From NCBI GenBank assembly GCA_041485125.1, contig JBGPIT010000283.1, positions 1 to 6,702 on the forward strand: 6,702 nucleotides of DNA, given 5' to 3'. Position numbers and translations under genes: made by a program. How positions within the stretch are numbered: position 1 is the first letter of the stretch; every line of letters begins with the position of its first letter. The DNA comes from JBGPIT01 sp041485125. GTDB taxonomy: Bacteria > Desulfobacterota > Binatia > UTPRO1. The notes beneath the pieces were generated by a model that saw nothing but the letters and a program-made list of their open reading frames with translations, made no database searches and was not told where the DNA came from. This document shows, piece after piece, positions 1 to 6,039 of the stretch.

Positions 1-1
1 C

Positions 2-1609
2 GCGCACCTCGACGGCGGCGGGACGCTCACACCGCCGGCGGTGGCGACCCAGGCCTTCCCATACAAGTTTGGGCCGGTGCTCGCGTTCGACGGCCGCAAC
101 TATCTCGTCGTCTGGTACGAGGTCGACGACGTCGGCACCGGCTTCTACAGCTCCATCCGCGCGATGCGCATCGCCGCCGACGGCACGCCCGTCGACGCCA
201 CACCGTTCCTGATCGCCGACCGCAAAGGCCCATACACCGACGTGCTGCGTGACCCGACGGTCGCGTTCGACGGCGAGGCGTATCTCGTGGTGTGGGAGGA
301 CCTCCGCGGCGCGGTTACGCGGGTACAGACCCGCGTGGTCGGAGCCGATGGCAGCCTGCGCGGACGGAAGGCGCTGCAGATCTATCCCGACAAGGGCGGG
401 CGCAACCCGCAAACCGTGAACCCGACGGTAGGGTGTATGTCGGGACGCTGCTTGGTCGCGTGGAACGAGTTCGACGGCGAGGTCGCGCCCGACGGCCTCT
501 ACCTCGACAAAGCCTATGGGCTGATCGTCCAGAACGGCGTGCCGCTCTCTCGCGTCGCAACCCGCGTCAGCGGCAACTTGCAAACGGTGCGGCGGATCGC
601 GACCGACGGGACCAGCTTCGTCATGACGGGCTTCACCCGCTTGCACTGCCCGACCGGCGAGATCCAGGACATCCCCGTCGCGGGTCGCGTCACCGCGGCC
701 GGCCTACCGCTCGACCTCGCGCCGATCCGGCTCGACCACTCGACACCCGACTGCCCGCAGAGCTTCGCGTGGGACGTCGCGTTCGACGGCACCAACTACG
801 TCATCCCGTTCGCGGTGCTGGCGCCGACCCCACCGCCCGGCTTCGAGTTCGGCTACTACCTGTTCGCGGCGCGCCTCGCCCCGAACGGCACCGTCCTCGA
901 CGACGAGATCCCCGGGCTCTTGCTGCACGATCAAGCGACGATCGGGAGCGCGAGTCTCGCGACGACGAAGCTCGAGAGCATCGCGGTCTGGACCGAGCAC
1001 ACCAGCATCGCCCGCGACGCCGTGAAGCTCCGCCGCGTGCTGCGGCACGCCGAGTCGCCCGGATATCCCGCCGCGACGATCGGGCAGATCGGCTCGCTCG
1101 CGATCGCCGAGGCCCACGATCTCCTGCGCACGATCGTTCCGCCCGCGGGCTTCGACCCCGGAACGACGACGCTCGCCGCGACCGGCCTCCCGCCCGGTGC
1201 CATCTTCGACGCGCCGACCGGCGCGTTCCGCTGGCGGCCGGATGGCACCGAAGCGGGCTCGTACCCCGGCGTCACCTTCACGGCGACGAGCGGTCTGCAA
1301 GTGGCGTCGGAGACGGTGACGATCACGGTCGGCGAGGCGGTGCGGTCGCTGAGCGGACGCGTCCGGCTCGCGGACGGCACGCCGGTCACCGACGCGCGCC
1401 TACAGATCGCCGGCGTCCCCGCCGAGAAGCCGATCGCGTTCACCGATCGCGACGGCCGCTACCGCCTCACCGGGCTCGCACCGAAATCGTACAAGGCGAA
1501 GCTCGACAGCCTCAGCAAGAAACGCTACCGGGCGCTCGGTGCGGCGCCGAAAGCATCGGTCGCGGCCGGCGACGCGGTGCTCGCCGACATCGTCGTCGAG
1601 CCCAAGTGA
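2..1609 (+). CDS. Secreted beta-propeller-like repeat protein with Ig-like and carboxypeptidase-regulatory-like C-terminal domains (5' end outside window)
   Basis: The frame is open from the window edge. The first codons (2-40) read like the end of a preceding repeat, so the GTG at 41 is probably internal and the true start lies upstream. Six repeats follow, each centred on a strand like AFDGxxYLVVW. The aligned position falls at about nt 113, 293, 461, 629, 809 and 989, a period of 56-60 codons; it is Trp in four repeats and Gly or Phe in two. Between these strands come segments of the form R-x-aaDGTpvD. This is typical of bacterial beta-propeller-like surface proteins. Nt 1118-1342 encode an Ig-like (putative-Ig, cadherin-like) domain with the motif GLPPGAIFDAPTGAFRW. 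Nt 1343-1606 encode a carboxypeptidase-regulatory-like fold (GRVRLADGTPV, then TDRDGRYRLTGL). No enzyme motif is visible. Export is inferred from the fold; the signal peptide is not in the window. A structural or adhesive extracellular role is likely but unproven. Confidence 0.8.
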   Translation, partial: AHLDGGGTLTPPAVATQAFPYKFGPVLAFDGRNYLVVWYEVDDVGTGFYSSIRAMRIAADGTPVDATPFLIADRKGPYTDVLRDPTVAFDGEAYLVVWEDLRGAVTRVQTRVVGADGSLRGRKALQIYPDKGGRNPQTVNPTVGCMSGRCLVAWNEFDGEVAPDGLYLDKAYGLIVQNGVPLSRVATRVSGNLQTVRRIATDGTSFVMTGFTRLHCPTGEIQDIPVAGRVTAAGLPLDLAPIRLDHSTPDCPQSFAWDVAFDGTNYVIPFAVLAPTPPPGFEFGYYLFAARLAPNGTVLDDEIPGLLLHDQATIGSASLATTKLESIAVWTEHTSIARDAVKLRRVLRHAESPGYPAATIGQIGSLAIAEAHDLLRTIVPPAGFDPGTTTLAATGLPPGAIFDAPTGAFRWRPDGTEAGSYPGVTFTATSGLQVASETVTITVGEAVRSLSGRVRLADGTPVTDARLQIAGVPAEKPIAFTDRDGRYRLTGLAPKSYKAKLDSLSKKRYRALGAAPKASVAAGDAVLADIVVEPK

Positions 1610-1651
1610 CAGCCCTTCGACGTACGCACCCGGCGCCGTTACAACGGTGGC

Positions 1652-3451
1652 ATGGCCCTGCTTCTCGGCTGCCAGGGGATCACCAAGGCATACGGCACCG
1701 CGCCGCTCTTCGCTGATCTCTCGTTCGGGATTCACGACGGCGACCGCATCGGTCTCGTCGGCCCGAACGGCTCCGGCAAGTCGACGTTGCTGCGCGTCCT
1801 CGCCGGCGTCGAGACACCCGACGCGGGGATCGTCTCGCTCCGACGTCTGACGCGCGTCGCGTACGTTCCCCAGCATCCGGAGCTCGCGCCGGATCGTACG
1901 GTGGCGCAGATCCTCGACGACACGGTCGCCGTCGACGCGCTCGCCGAGGCGGAACGCGCGACCCGTGTGCGCGCCGTCCTCGGCCGCTGCGACTTCGCCG
2001 ACCCCGATGCGACGGCCGGGACGCTCTCCGGCGGGTGGCAGAAGCGCCTCGCGATCGCGCAGGCGCTGGTCCGCGCGCCCGACCTCCTCTTGATGGACGA
2101 GCCCACGAACCATCTCGATCTCGAGGGCATCCTTTGGCTCGAACAGCTCCTCGTGACCGAGGCGGCGGCGTTCCTCGTCGTCAGCCATGATCGCTGGTTT
2201 CTCGAGCACACGGCGCGACGCATGCTCGACCTCGATCCGGTGCACGCCGGCGGCTTCTTCGAGACGCGCGGGAGCTACAGCGAGTTCCTCGAGCGCAAGG
2301 ACGCGGCGCTGCGCGAGCAAGCGCACTGGCAGGAGACGCTCGCGAACCGCGTGCGCCGCGAGGTCGACTGGCTGCGCCACGGGCCGAAGGCGCGGACGAC
2401 GAAGTCGCAGGCGCGCATCGACGAGGCCGGTCGATTGATGGAGACGCTCGCCGACGTGCAGGCGCGCACGACGCGCCGCACCGCCGCGATCGAGTTCAGC
2501 GCGACCGAGCGGCGAACGAAGCGCCTCGTCGTCGCCGAGCATGCCGCCAAGCGCTTCGGCGATCGCCGCGTCCTCGACGACGTGAGTCTCGTCCTCGGGC
2601 CGGGAACGCGGCTCGGCTTGCTCGGCCCGAACGGCAGCGGCAAGTCGACGCTCATCCGCCTGCTGACCGGCGAGCTCGAGCCCGACGCCGGTCGCATCGA
2701 GCGTGCCGACGACCTCCGCATCGCCACGCTCGACCAGCACCGCACCAGTCTCGACCCGGACGTGACGCTCCGCCGCGCGCTCGCGCCGCACGGTGATCAA
2801 GTCGTGCTCGGCGACCGCCCGGTCAACGTCGCGGGCTGGGCGCGCCGGTTCCTCTTTCGTGCCGAGCAGCTCAGCATGCCGGTCGGCCGTCTTTCGGGCG
2901 GCGAGCAAGCACGGGTCGTGATCGCGGCGTTGATGCTGCAACCGGCGGACCTGCTCGTGCTCGACGAGCCGACCAACGATCTCGACATCCCGACCCTCGA
3001 GGTGCTGGAGGAGAGCCTGCTCGAGTTTCCCGGCGCCGTCGTCTTGGTGACCCACGATCGCTTCCTCTTCGAGCGCGTCACGACCACGGTCCTCGCCCTC
3101 GACGGCAACGGCGGCGCGATGCCGTACGCCGACTATCGCCAGTGGGAGGCGGCGCGGAACGAGCGCGTCGCACCCGCGGTGGCGAAGCCGCGTCCCGCCC
3201 GCGCGCCCACCGCGACGGCGCTCGGCGAGAAACGCCTCACCTGGAAAGAGCAACGCGAGTGGGACGGCATGGAGTCGGCGATTCTCGCCGCGGAAGAGAC
3301 GCTCGAGCGCTGCACGGCCGCCGCCCACGACCCCGCGATCGCGAGCCGCGCCGACGAGCTCGCCACGCGCTGTCGCGAGCTCCAGGAGGCGCACGACGCG
3401 GTCGATCTCCTCTACGCGCGCTGGGCGGAGCTCGACGCCAAGCGCGGCTAG
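1652..3451 (+). CDS. uup: ABC-F family ATPase, Uup type
   Basis: A 599-residue soluble protein with two ABC ATPase domains and no membrane segments. ABC-F proteins act on ribosomes; Uup is also linked to DNA branch processing and precise transposon excision. Domain 1 has Walker A GPNGSGKS (37-44), signature LSGGWQ (125-130), Walker B with DEPTNHLD (149-156) and switch His179. Domain 2 has Walker A GPNGSGKS (325-332), signature LSGGEQ (414-419), DEPTNDLD (438-445) and His468. The linker between them (about 210-290) contains EVDWLRHGPKART (237-249), which resembles the Uup linker more than EttA or resistance ABC-Fs. Residues 529-599 form a charged helical C-terminus starting LTWKEQREW and ending ARWAELDAKRG, like the Uup DNA-binding coiled coil. 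ATG 1652 is chosen because the ABC fold begins at once. The only purine stretch, GGTGG, sits one base from the ATG, so no good ribosome binding site is visible. The gene lies 42 bp after the upstream gene. All catalytic motifs are intact. Confidence 0.93.
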   Translation: MALLLGCQGITKAYGTAPLFADLSFGIHDGDRIGLVGPNGSGKSTLLRVLAGVETPDAGIVSLRRLTRVAYVPQHPELAPDRTVAQILDDTVAVDALAEAERATRVRAVLGRCDFADPDATAGTLSGGWQKRLAIAQALVRAPDLLLMDEPTNHLDLEGILWLEQLLVTEAAAFLVVSHDRWFLEHTARRMLDLDPVHAGGFFETRGSYSEFLERKDAALREQAHWQETLANRVRREVDWLRHGPKARTTKSQARIDEAGRLMETLADVQARTTRRTAAIEFSATERRTKRLVVAEHAAKRFGDRRVLDDVSLVLGPGTRLGLLGPNGSGKSTLIRLLTGELEPDAGRIERADDLRIATLDQHRTSLDPDVTLRRALAPHGDQVVLGDRPVNVAGWARRFLFRAEQLSMPVGRLSGGEQARVVIAALMLQPADLLVLDEPTNDLDIPTLEVLEESLLEFPGAVVLVTHDRFLFERVTTTVLALDGNGGAMPYADYRQWEAARNERVAPAVAKPRPARAPTATALGEKRLTWKEQREWDGMESAILAAEETLERCTAAAHDPAIASRADELATRCRELQEAHDAVDLLYARWAELDAKRG

Positions 3452-3483
3452 CGCTGGCCCGCGGCTTGTAGCGTTTCAGTGCA

Positions 3484-3786
3484 TTGTTCGTGGTGGTCGG
3501 TGCGATCCAGGCGCAACCTTGGTGGAAGGTGTACGCCATTACCGATGAGGGCCACCGCGCGTTGCGTACCTGGTTGCTCGGACCCGTCTCCCAGCCGCAT
3601 TCGGTCGATGACGATTTCTACATGCGTCTGCTGTTCGTGCGGGGGTTCGGTGAGCCATGCCTGCGGGAGATGCTGGCCCGGCGGGTAGCGCATGCGCGGA
3701 ATCATTTAGCCGCGCTGCGTGATGAGGGCCTGGGTGCTGTCCTAAGTCGGGGCGAACTGACATGGACACTCGATGCGGGGAATTAG
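3484..3786 (+). pseudogene. PadR-family transcriptional regulator remnant, 5'-truncated
   Basis: About 100 codons, open since a stop at 3469-3471, with only a TTG (3484) as a possible start and no ribosome binding site. KVYAITDEGHRALRTWL followed by DDDFYMRLLFVRGFG is the end of the winged helix and the start of the C-terminal dimerisation helices of PadR regulators. Full PadR proteins have roughly 70 further residues in front that make the DNA-binding helices. Only about 30 bp separate uup from this frame, so that part is gone. The wing itself seems shortened around QPWWKVY, where relatives usually have a longer loop. The last ~17 codons fall in a TAGGACA-type repeat pair, and the stop codon (3784-3786) lies inside one repeat copy, so the 3' end is probably also not native. 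A freestanding dimerisation fragment is possible but unlikely. Confidence 0.65.
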
Positions 3787-3798
3787 GACACGGGGTAC
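3733..3798. repeat. Inverted pair of TAGGACA-type repeats (REPIN-like)
   Basis: The plus strand has TGTCCTAA at 3738-3745 and its exact reverse complement TTAGGACA at 3783-3790, 37 bases apart. Read on the minus strand, the left copy is GACTTAGGACAGCACC. The right copy reads GCGGGGAATTAGGACA and continues to GTAC at 3798. Both resemble the copies at 4904-4962. Paired inverted copies of a short motif are typical of REP/REPIN or transposon-end scars, but no transposase is in the window. The pair covers the 3' end of the PadR remnant. Confidence 0.5.
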
Positions 3799-3801
3799 TT
3801 G

Positions 3802-4389
3802 CTAGGTGACCCGGTTGTAGGCTGGCGGTCCGCCGAAATGGAACCCGACTCCCCCGTCTGGCCAATCTTCGCTAGACCGGCAGGTCATGCAGAAACGAGT
3901 CTCGCGAAGCTTCCCAGCGATGTCCCCGTAGGTAACGAATCCAAAGAGAACGAGGACGCCATCGCCGTTGAGCCATCGCAAGAGATGCTCTCCGCGGAAG
4001 GCATGGTTCACTTGCATCTCTTGAGAGCCGTTCGGGATCAAGAGAACATCCGGCATCCAGTCTTCGTCCAGATTGCCGTAGCTGGGCTCATTCGGGAGCG
4101 TCGCGGGATCGACACATGCTCCAAGAATCGTCCCACTCTTCATTCGAGTGACAGTTTTGCCGCCGTTAACAAACGCGAAGGTGAACGTCACGTTTACGCT
4201 CTGCGGGGGATCAAGTCGCCAGCGTTCGCGATCGGAGAGCCCTGTCACTCTCCGCAGTTCGAAAACAACCCACGCGCGTTCGAACTTCTTCGAAAATACG
4301 TGCTGCCTCCAGTAGACAAGTACTTGCCCCGTGCCAACCAAAACCAGCATCCCCGTAAAGGCGGACACCAAGCACTCGCTCAACGTCAT
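3802..4389 (-). CDS. Membrane-anchored protein of unknown function
   Basis: A 195-residue protein. Residues about 7-27 are a single hydrophobic helix (CLVSAFTGMLVLVGTGQVL), followed by basic residues (R28, K34, K35). The rest is a soluble domain with beta-rich stretches: VNVTFTFAFVNGGKTVTRM (66-84) and LVLFGFVTYGDIAGKLRET (146-164), then RFC. This layout, with an N-GKT-type turn after a strand and a late Y-x-DI-x-GK motif, resembles small single-helix hypothetical proteins common in soil proteobacteria; I cannot name the family. ATG 4389 is supported by GAGG (plus-strand 4395-4398) five bases upstream. It is the second gene of a minus-strand pair, 81 bp after the 103-residue protein. GC is near 50% here, well below uup. 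A long plus-strand frame lies over it but has no family signal. Confidence 0.7.
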   Translation of the reverse strand: MTLSECLVSAFTGMLVLVGTGQVLVYWRQHVFSKKFERAWVVFELRRVTGLSDRERWRLDPPQSVNVTFTFAFVNGGKTVTRMKSGTILGACVDPATLPNEPSYGNLDEDWMPDVLLIPNGSQEMQVNHAFRGEHLLRWLNGDGVLVLFGFVTYGDIAGKLRETRFCMTCRSSEDWPDGGVGFHFGGPPAYNRVT

Positions 4390-4394
4390 CGGTG

Positions 4395-4398
4395 CCTC
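4395..4398 (-). promoter_or_regulatory. Ribosome binding site of the 195-residue protein
   Basis: GAGG on the minus strand, five bases before the ATG at 4389. It supports both this start and translation of the minus strand. Confidence 0.55.
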
Positions 4399-4470
4399 AG
4401 GGCGGGCATCCGGCGCGCTGATGCTTCGCTCGGCAGCGTTTGTGGTGCGGCATGGGGCGAGTCTGCCGGG

Positions 4471-4782
4471 CTAGTTTTCGAAATGCTGGGCCGAGGTCTG
4501 CTCGCTCGCGCCCTCGGCTGCGAGTCCGCAGAGGCACACGGCCAGGCACGGCTCACAGAGAAGCGCATGCATGCGCGGGCCGTGAATCTCGTCGAATCCA
4601 AAGGGCGGCTCTCTCTTCCTGCAAAGCGGATTCCATCCTTCAGACTCCGGCAGGGCCAAGTGGATGCGATCAGTGTGAGACGCGATGTCATTACCACCGG
4701 GCCACGATCCGGAAGCAAACGATCGACCCCGCTGGAACCGCATTCCGTTGAGCGGTGCATCGAGATCCTTTTCGTCAATCAT
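4471..4782 (-). CDS. Small protein of unknown function (103 residues)
   Basis: I do not recognise this protein. The frame could start further upstream (4905), but ATG 4782 is chosen because it has a strong ribosome binding site (AAGGGGGA, eight bases away) and because the upstream residues are arginine-rich and look non-coding. The protein begins MIDEKDLDAPLNGMRF. Its middle is polar (PESEGWNPLCRKREPPFGFDEIHGPRM), written here only as key positions: W51, C55, H67, M70. The C-terminal third has a cluster LLCEPCLAVCLCGLA with four cysteines in ten residues, which could bind metal or sit at a membrane. It is followed after 80 bp by the 195-residue membrane protein on the same strand, suggesting a two-gene unit. 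Codon use is mixed but plausible. There is no family evidence, so existence is moderately likely and function unknown. Confidence 0.5.
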   Translation of the reverse strand: MIDEKDLDAPLNGMRFQRGRSFASGSWPGGNDIASHTDRIHLALPESEGWNPLCRKREPPFGFDEIHGPRMHALLCEPCLAVCLCGLAAEGASEQTSAQHFEN

Positions 4783-4790
4783 GCGATGTG

Positions 4791-4798
4791 TCCCCCTT
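4791..4798 (-). promoter_or_regulatory. Ribosome binding site of the 103-residue protein
   Basis: AAGGGGGA on the minus strand, eight bases before the ATG at 4782. Its first two bases are also the last two bases of the adjoining hairpin, so folding could affect initiation. It decides the start in favour of 4782 over the upstream 4905. Confidence 0.55.
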
Positions 4799-4817
4799 GC
4801 GGCAGAGAATGCCGCAA
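4797..4817 (-). promoter_or_regulatory. Perfect 8-bp inverted repeat touching the ribosome binding site
   Basis: TTGCGGCA (4797-4804), a 5-base gap, then TGCCGCAA (4810-4817). In minus-strand RNA the stem ends directly at the GGGGGA of the ribosome binding site. There is no T-tract on either side, so it is not an ordinary intrinsic terminator. It could be a repressor operator or a leader hairpin controlling the minus-strand pair. The repeat is seen directly; the function is inferred. Confidence 0.5.
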
Positions 4818-4903
4818 GTGAGTCGGGCCGCCTACGTGGGAAATTAGCGCCCGCGCGATCCACGGTTCCCAACCTCCGACTGCCGTCGCGGACGTCGCGC
4901 CGC

Positions 4904-4962
4904 AAACTAGGGACACCCCACCTACCAACTTAGGGCACTGGCGGGGAAACTAGGACAGTACC
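4904..4962 (+). repeat. Three tandem degenerate TAGGGACA-type repeats
   Basis: Three plus-strand copies of a motif like AACTAGGGACA, with TAG at 4908, 4931 and 4951 (spacings 23 and 20 bases). The third (4941-4962) reads GCGGGGAAACTAGGACAG then TACC. It matches both members of the pair at 3733-3798: it shares GCGGGGAA and TAGGACA with one, and TAGGACAG(C/T)ACC with the other. A weaker partial copy (GGGAAATTAG) lies at 4838-4847. The array sits in the 281-base gap (4783-5063) between the minus-strand pair and the CPBP gene. Apart from these repeats, the hairpin at 4797-4817 and the ribosome binding sites, I see nothing else in that gap. Confidence 0.5.
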
Positions 4963-5051
4963 ATCGGTTGCCGCGGTTGACGCTACCCCGCAAGAAGGGC
5001 TAGGCATTTGTCCCCATGCCTGCGGAGCGACGCTACTCCCTCGGCAATGCG

Positions 5052-5058
5052 AAAGGAA
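5052..5058 (+). promoter_or_regulatory. Ribosome binding site of the CPBP protease gene
   Basis: AAAGGAA, five bases before ATG 5064. The earlier in-frame ATG at 5016 has no comparable site, so this decides the start. Confidence 0.65.
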
Positions 5059-5063
5059 CTCGG

Positions 5064-5798
5064 ATGGGTCGCGTTGGTACAGGACGTGATCTACAGGTGG
5101 CGATCGCGGCTTTTGCCGCGGCGATAGCCGTAAACGCCGTAGCCTGGAGCGGCGTCTCGGATCCCTGGCGGCTCATCCTCTACCATTTCGTCTTTGCCTT
5201 CGGGATCTGCATCGTCTTTCCGACCTGGTACATTGCCGCAACCGGTCGCGACTTGCGGGAGATCGGAATATCGCTCGACGGCTGGCGCCGAAATGCGCTG
5301 GTCGGTCTTGTGGCCGCGGCGCTCACCGTCCCTTGGCGTCTGGCAACCGTCCACATTCCCGCCTTCGGAAGCCTAGCAACGCTCGCGGTTGCCATGTGCT
5401 TCTCGACTCTGTTCGAGGAGATATTCTTCCGTGGCTTTCTTCAGACGCGTTTCCAAGAATCTCTGGGCGCGGTACCGGCGATCCTTCTATCCTCGATCGC
5501 GTTCGCGACATATCATCTTGGATACGGAGAAGAATGGCGTCACATGGACGCCATGATACGTATGACCCTCGTCGGCCTCTTGTTTGGAGTCGCATTCTAC
5601 TTGACAAACAACGTCATCACCTCGTTTCTTCTGAATCTCCCGCACGCGCTCGTAACGTTCATGGAGCGCGGCGACTCGTTTGGGCCACGCGCTGCGATCA
5701 CGTCACTCACGGTCATCGTATTAACAATCGTGTGGCTCCGAATCCTCGCTCGACGCAGCCTACCCGCCTACGAACACGCAGATGAGTTGAACGCCTAA
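5064..5798 (+). CDS. CPBP family intramembrane glutamic endopeptidase
   Basis: A 244-residue polytopic membrane protein of the CPBP (Rce1/Abi-like) family, which cleaves substrates inside the membrane; bacterial members include bacteriocin-immunity and peptide-maturation proteins. Motif 1 is EEIFFRG (E118, E119, R123). Motif 2 is FATYH (F147, H151). Motif 3 carries H194 in NLPHALVTF; relatives often have HxxxN here, and this protein has Thr at that last place. Hydrophobic helices are visible at about 11-28, 37-60, 78-95, 103-117, 135-150, 166-182 and 210-228. ATG 5064 is preferred over ATG 5016 because of the good upstream ribosome binding site; the longer form would add 16 polar residues. 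The gene stands alone, downstream of a repeat array and divergent from the minus-strand pair. Its GC is about 55%, lower than uup, which fits the accessory block. The catalytic glutamates and histidines are intact; the substrate cannot be told. Confidence 0.85.
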   Translation: MGRVGTGRDLQVAIAAFAAAIAVNAVAWSGVSDPWRLILYHFVFAFGICIVFPTWYIAATGRDLREIGISLDGWRRNALVGLVAAALTVPWRLATVHIPAFGSLATLAVAMCFSTLFEEIFFRGFLQTRFQESLGAVPAILLSSIAFATYHLGYGEEWRHMDAMIRMTLVGLLFGVAFYLTNNVITSFLLNLPHALVTFMERGDSFGPRAAITSLTVIVLTIVWLRILARRSLPAYEHADELNA

Positions 5799-5998
5799 CG
5801 AGCACGGGTACAGAGGGGATACGCGACCTACGCGGCGTCGATAGCACCTATCCGCTGGACATTCATAGGGCCACGGTCTACTTGGCGCGCCGCGAAGGCA
5901 TCGAGCTGATATTGATCTTTGGCAGTGGCATCGCATGTTTGGTCGTTGGCGAGTTCTGGGTGCGCCGCCTCAACAATACACGACAGCCACATGTGTAG
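5786..5998 (+). other. Startless open frame ending in a membrane segment, possible gene remnant
   Basis: A 70-codon frame opens after a stop at 5783-5785, inside the last codons of the CPBP gene, and ends with TAG at 5996. It has no ATG or GTG; the only usual start is TTG at 5882, which would give 38 residues with AGGG at 5867-5870 a rather long 11 bases upstream. From there it reads ARREGIELILIFGSGI, then ACLVVGEFWVRRLNN: one clear membrane helix with a basic tail. The upstream part (YPLDIHRATVYL) also looks protein-like. It could be the 3' remnant of a lost membrane-protein gene or a small membrane protein. Apart from this frame and a GAGGAGG at 6004-6010, the 241-base gap (5799-6039) shows nothing else. 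Confidence 0.25.
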
Positions 5999-6039
5999 CT
6001 GGCGAGGAGGTTGCGTCGACTGCTAGCGTCGCTCTTCGT

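Noticed and set aside
1400..3394. A 664-codon minus-strand frame opposite uup
   Set aside because: It is the antisense shadow of a high-GC gene; uup has all ABC motifs on the plus strand.
3441..3455. AGCGC/GCGCT stem at the end of uup as a terminator
   Set aside because: The stem is only five base pairs, overlaps the stop codon and has no T-tract.
4397..4453. An 18-codon minus-strand frame between the two minus-strand genes
   Set aside because: It is very short, basic and without a ribosome binding site, although its stop overlaps the next gene's ribosome binding site.
4563..4576. A 14-base perfect palindrome GCGCATGCATGCGC
   Set aside because: It lies inside the 103-residue coding region and encodes ordinary residues; a single palindrome of alternating purine-pyrimidine bases is not enough to call a site.
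3799..4821. A 340-codon plus-strand frame across both minus-strand genes
   Set aside because: It is in codon phase with the minus-strand genes, which often leaves the opposite strand open. It shows no family features, while the minus strand has a membrane helix, strand motifs and ribosome binding sites.
5793..5799. GCCTAAC at the end of the CPBP gene, like one end of an integron attC site
   Set aside because: No GTTRRRY partner occurs within the next 150 bases and no second attC-like site flanks the gene, so a cassette is not supported.
5935..6039. Upstream ATG 5935 as start of the cysteine-rich protein
   Set aside because: It would put 35 non-hydrophobic residues in front of a clear signal peptide. 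GAGGAGG at 6004-6010 has no start codon at a usable distance in this frame, so it does not rescue any start.
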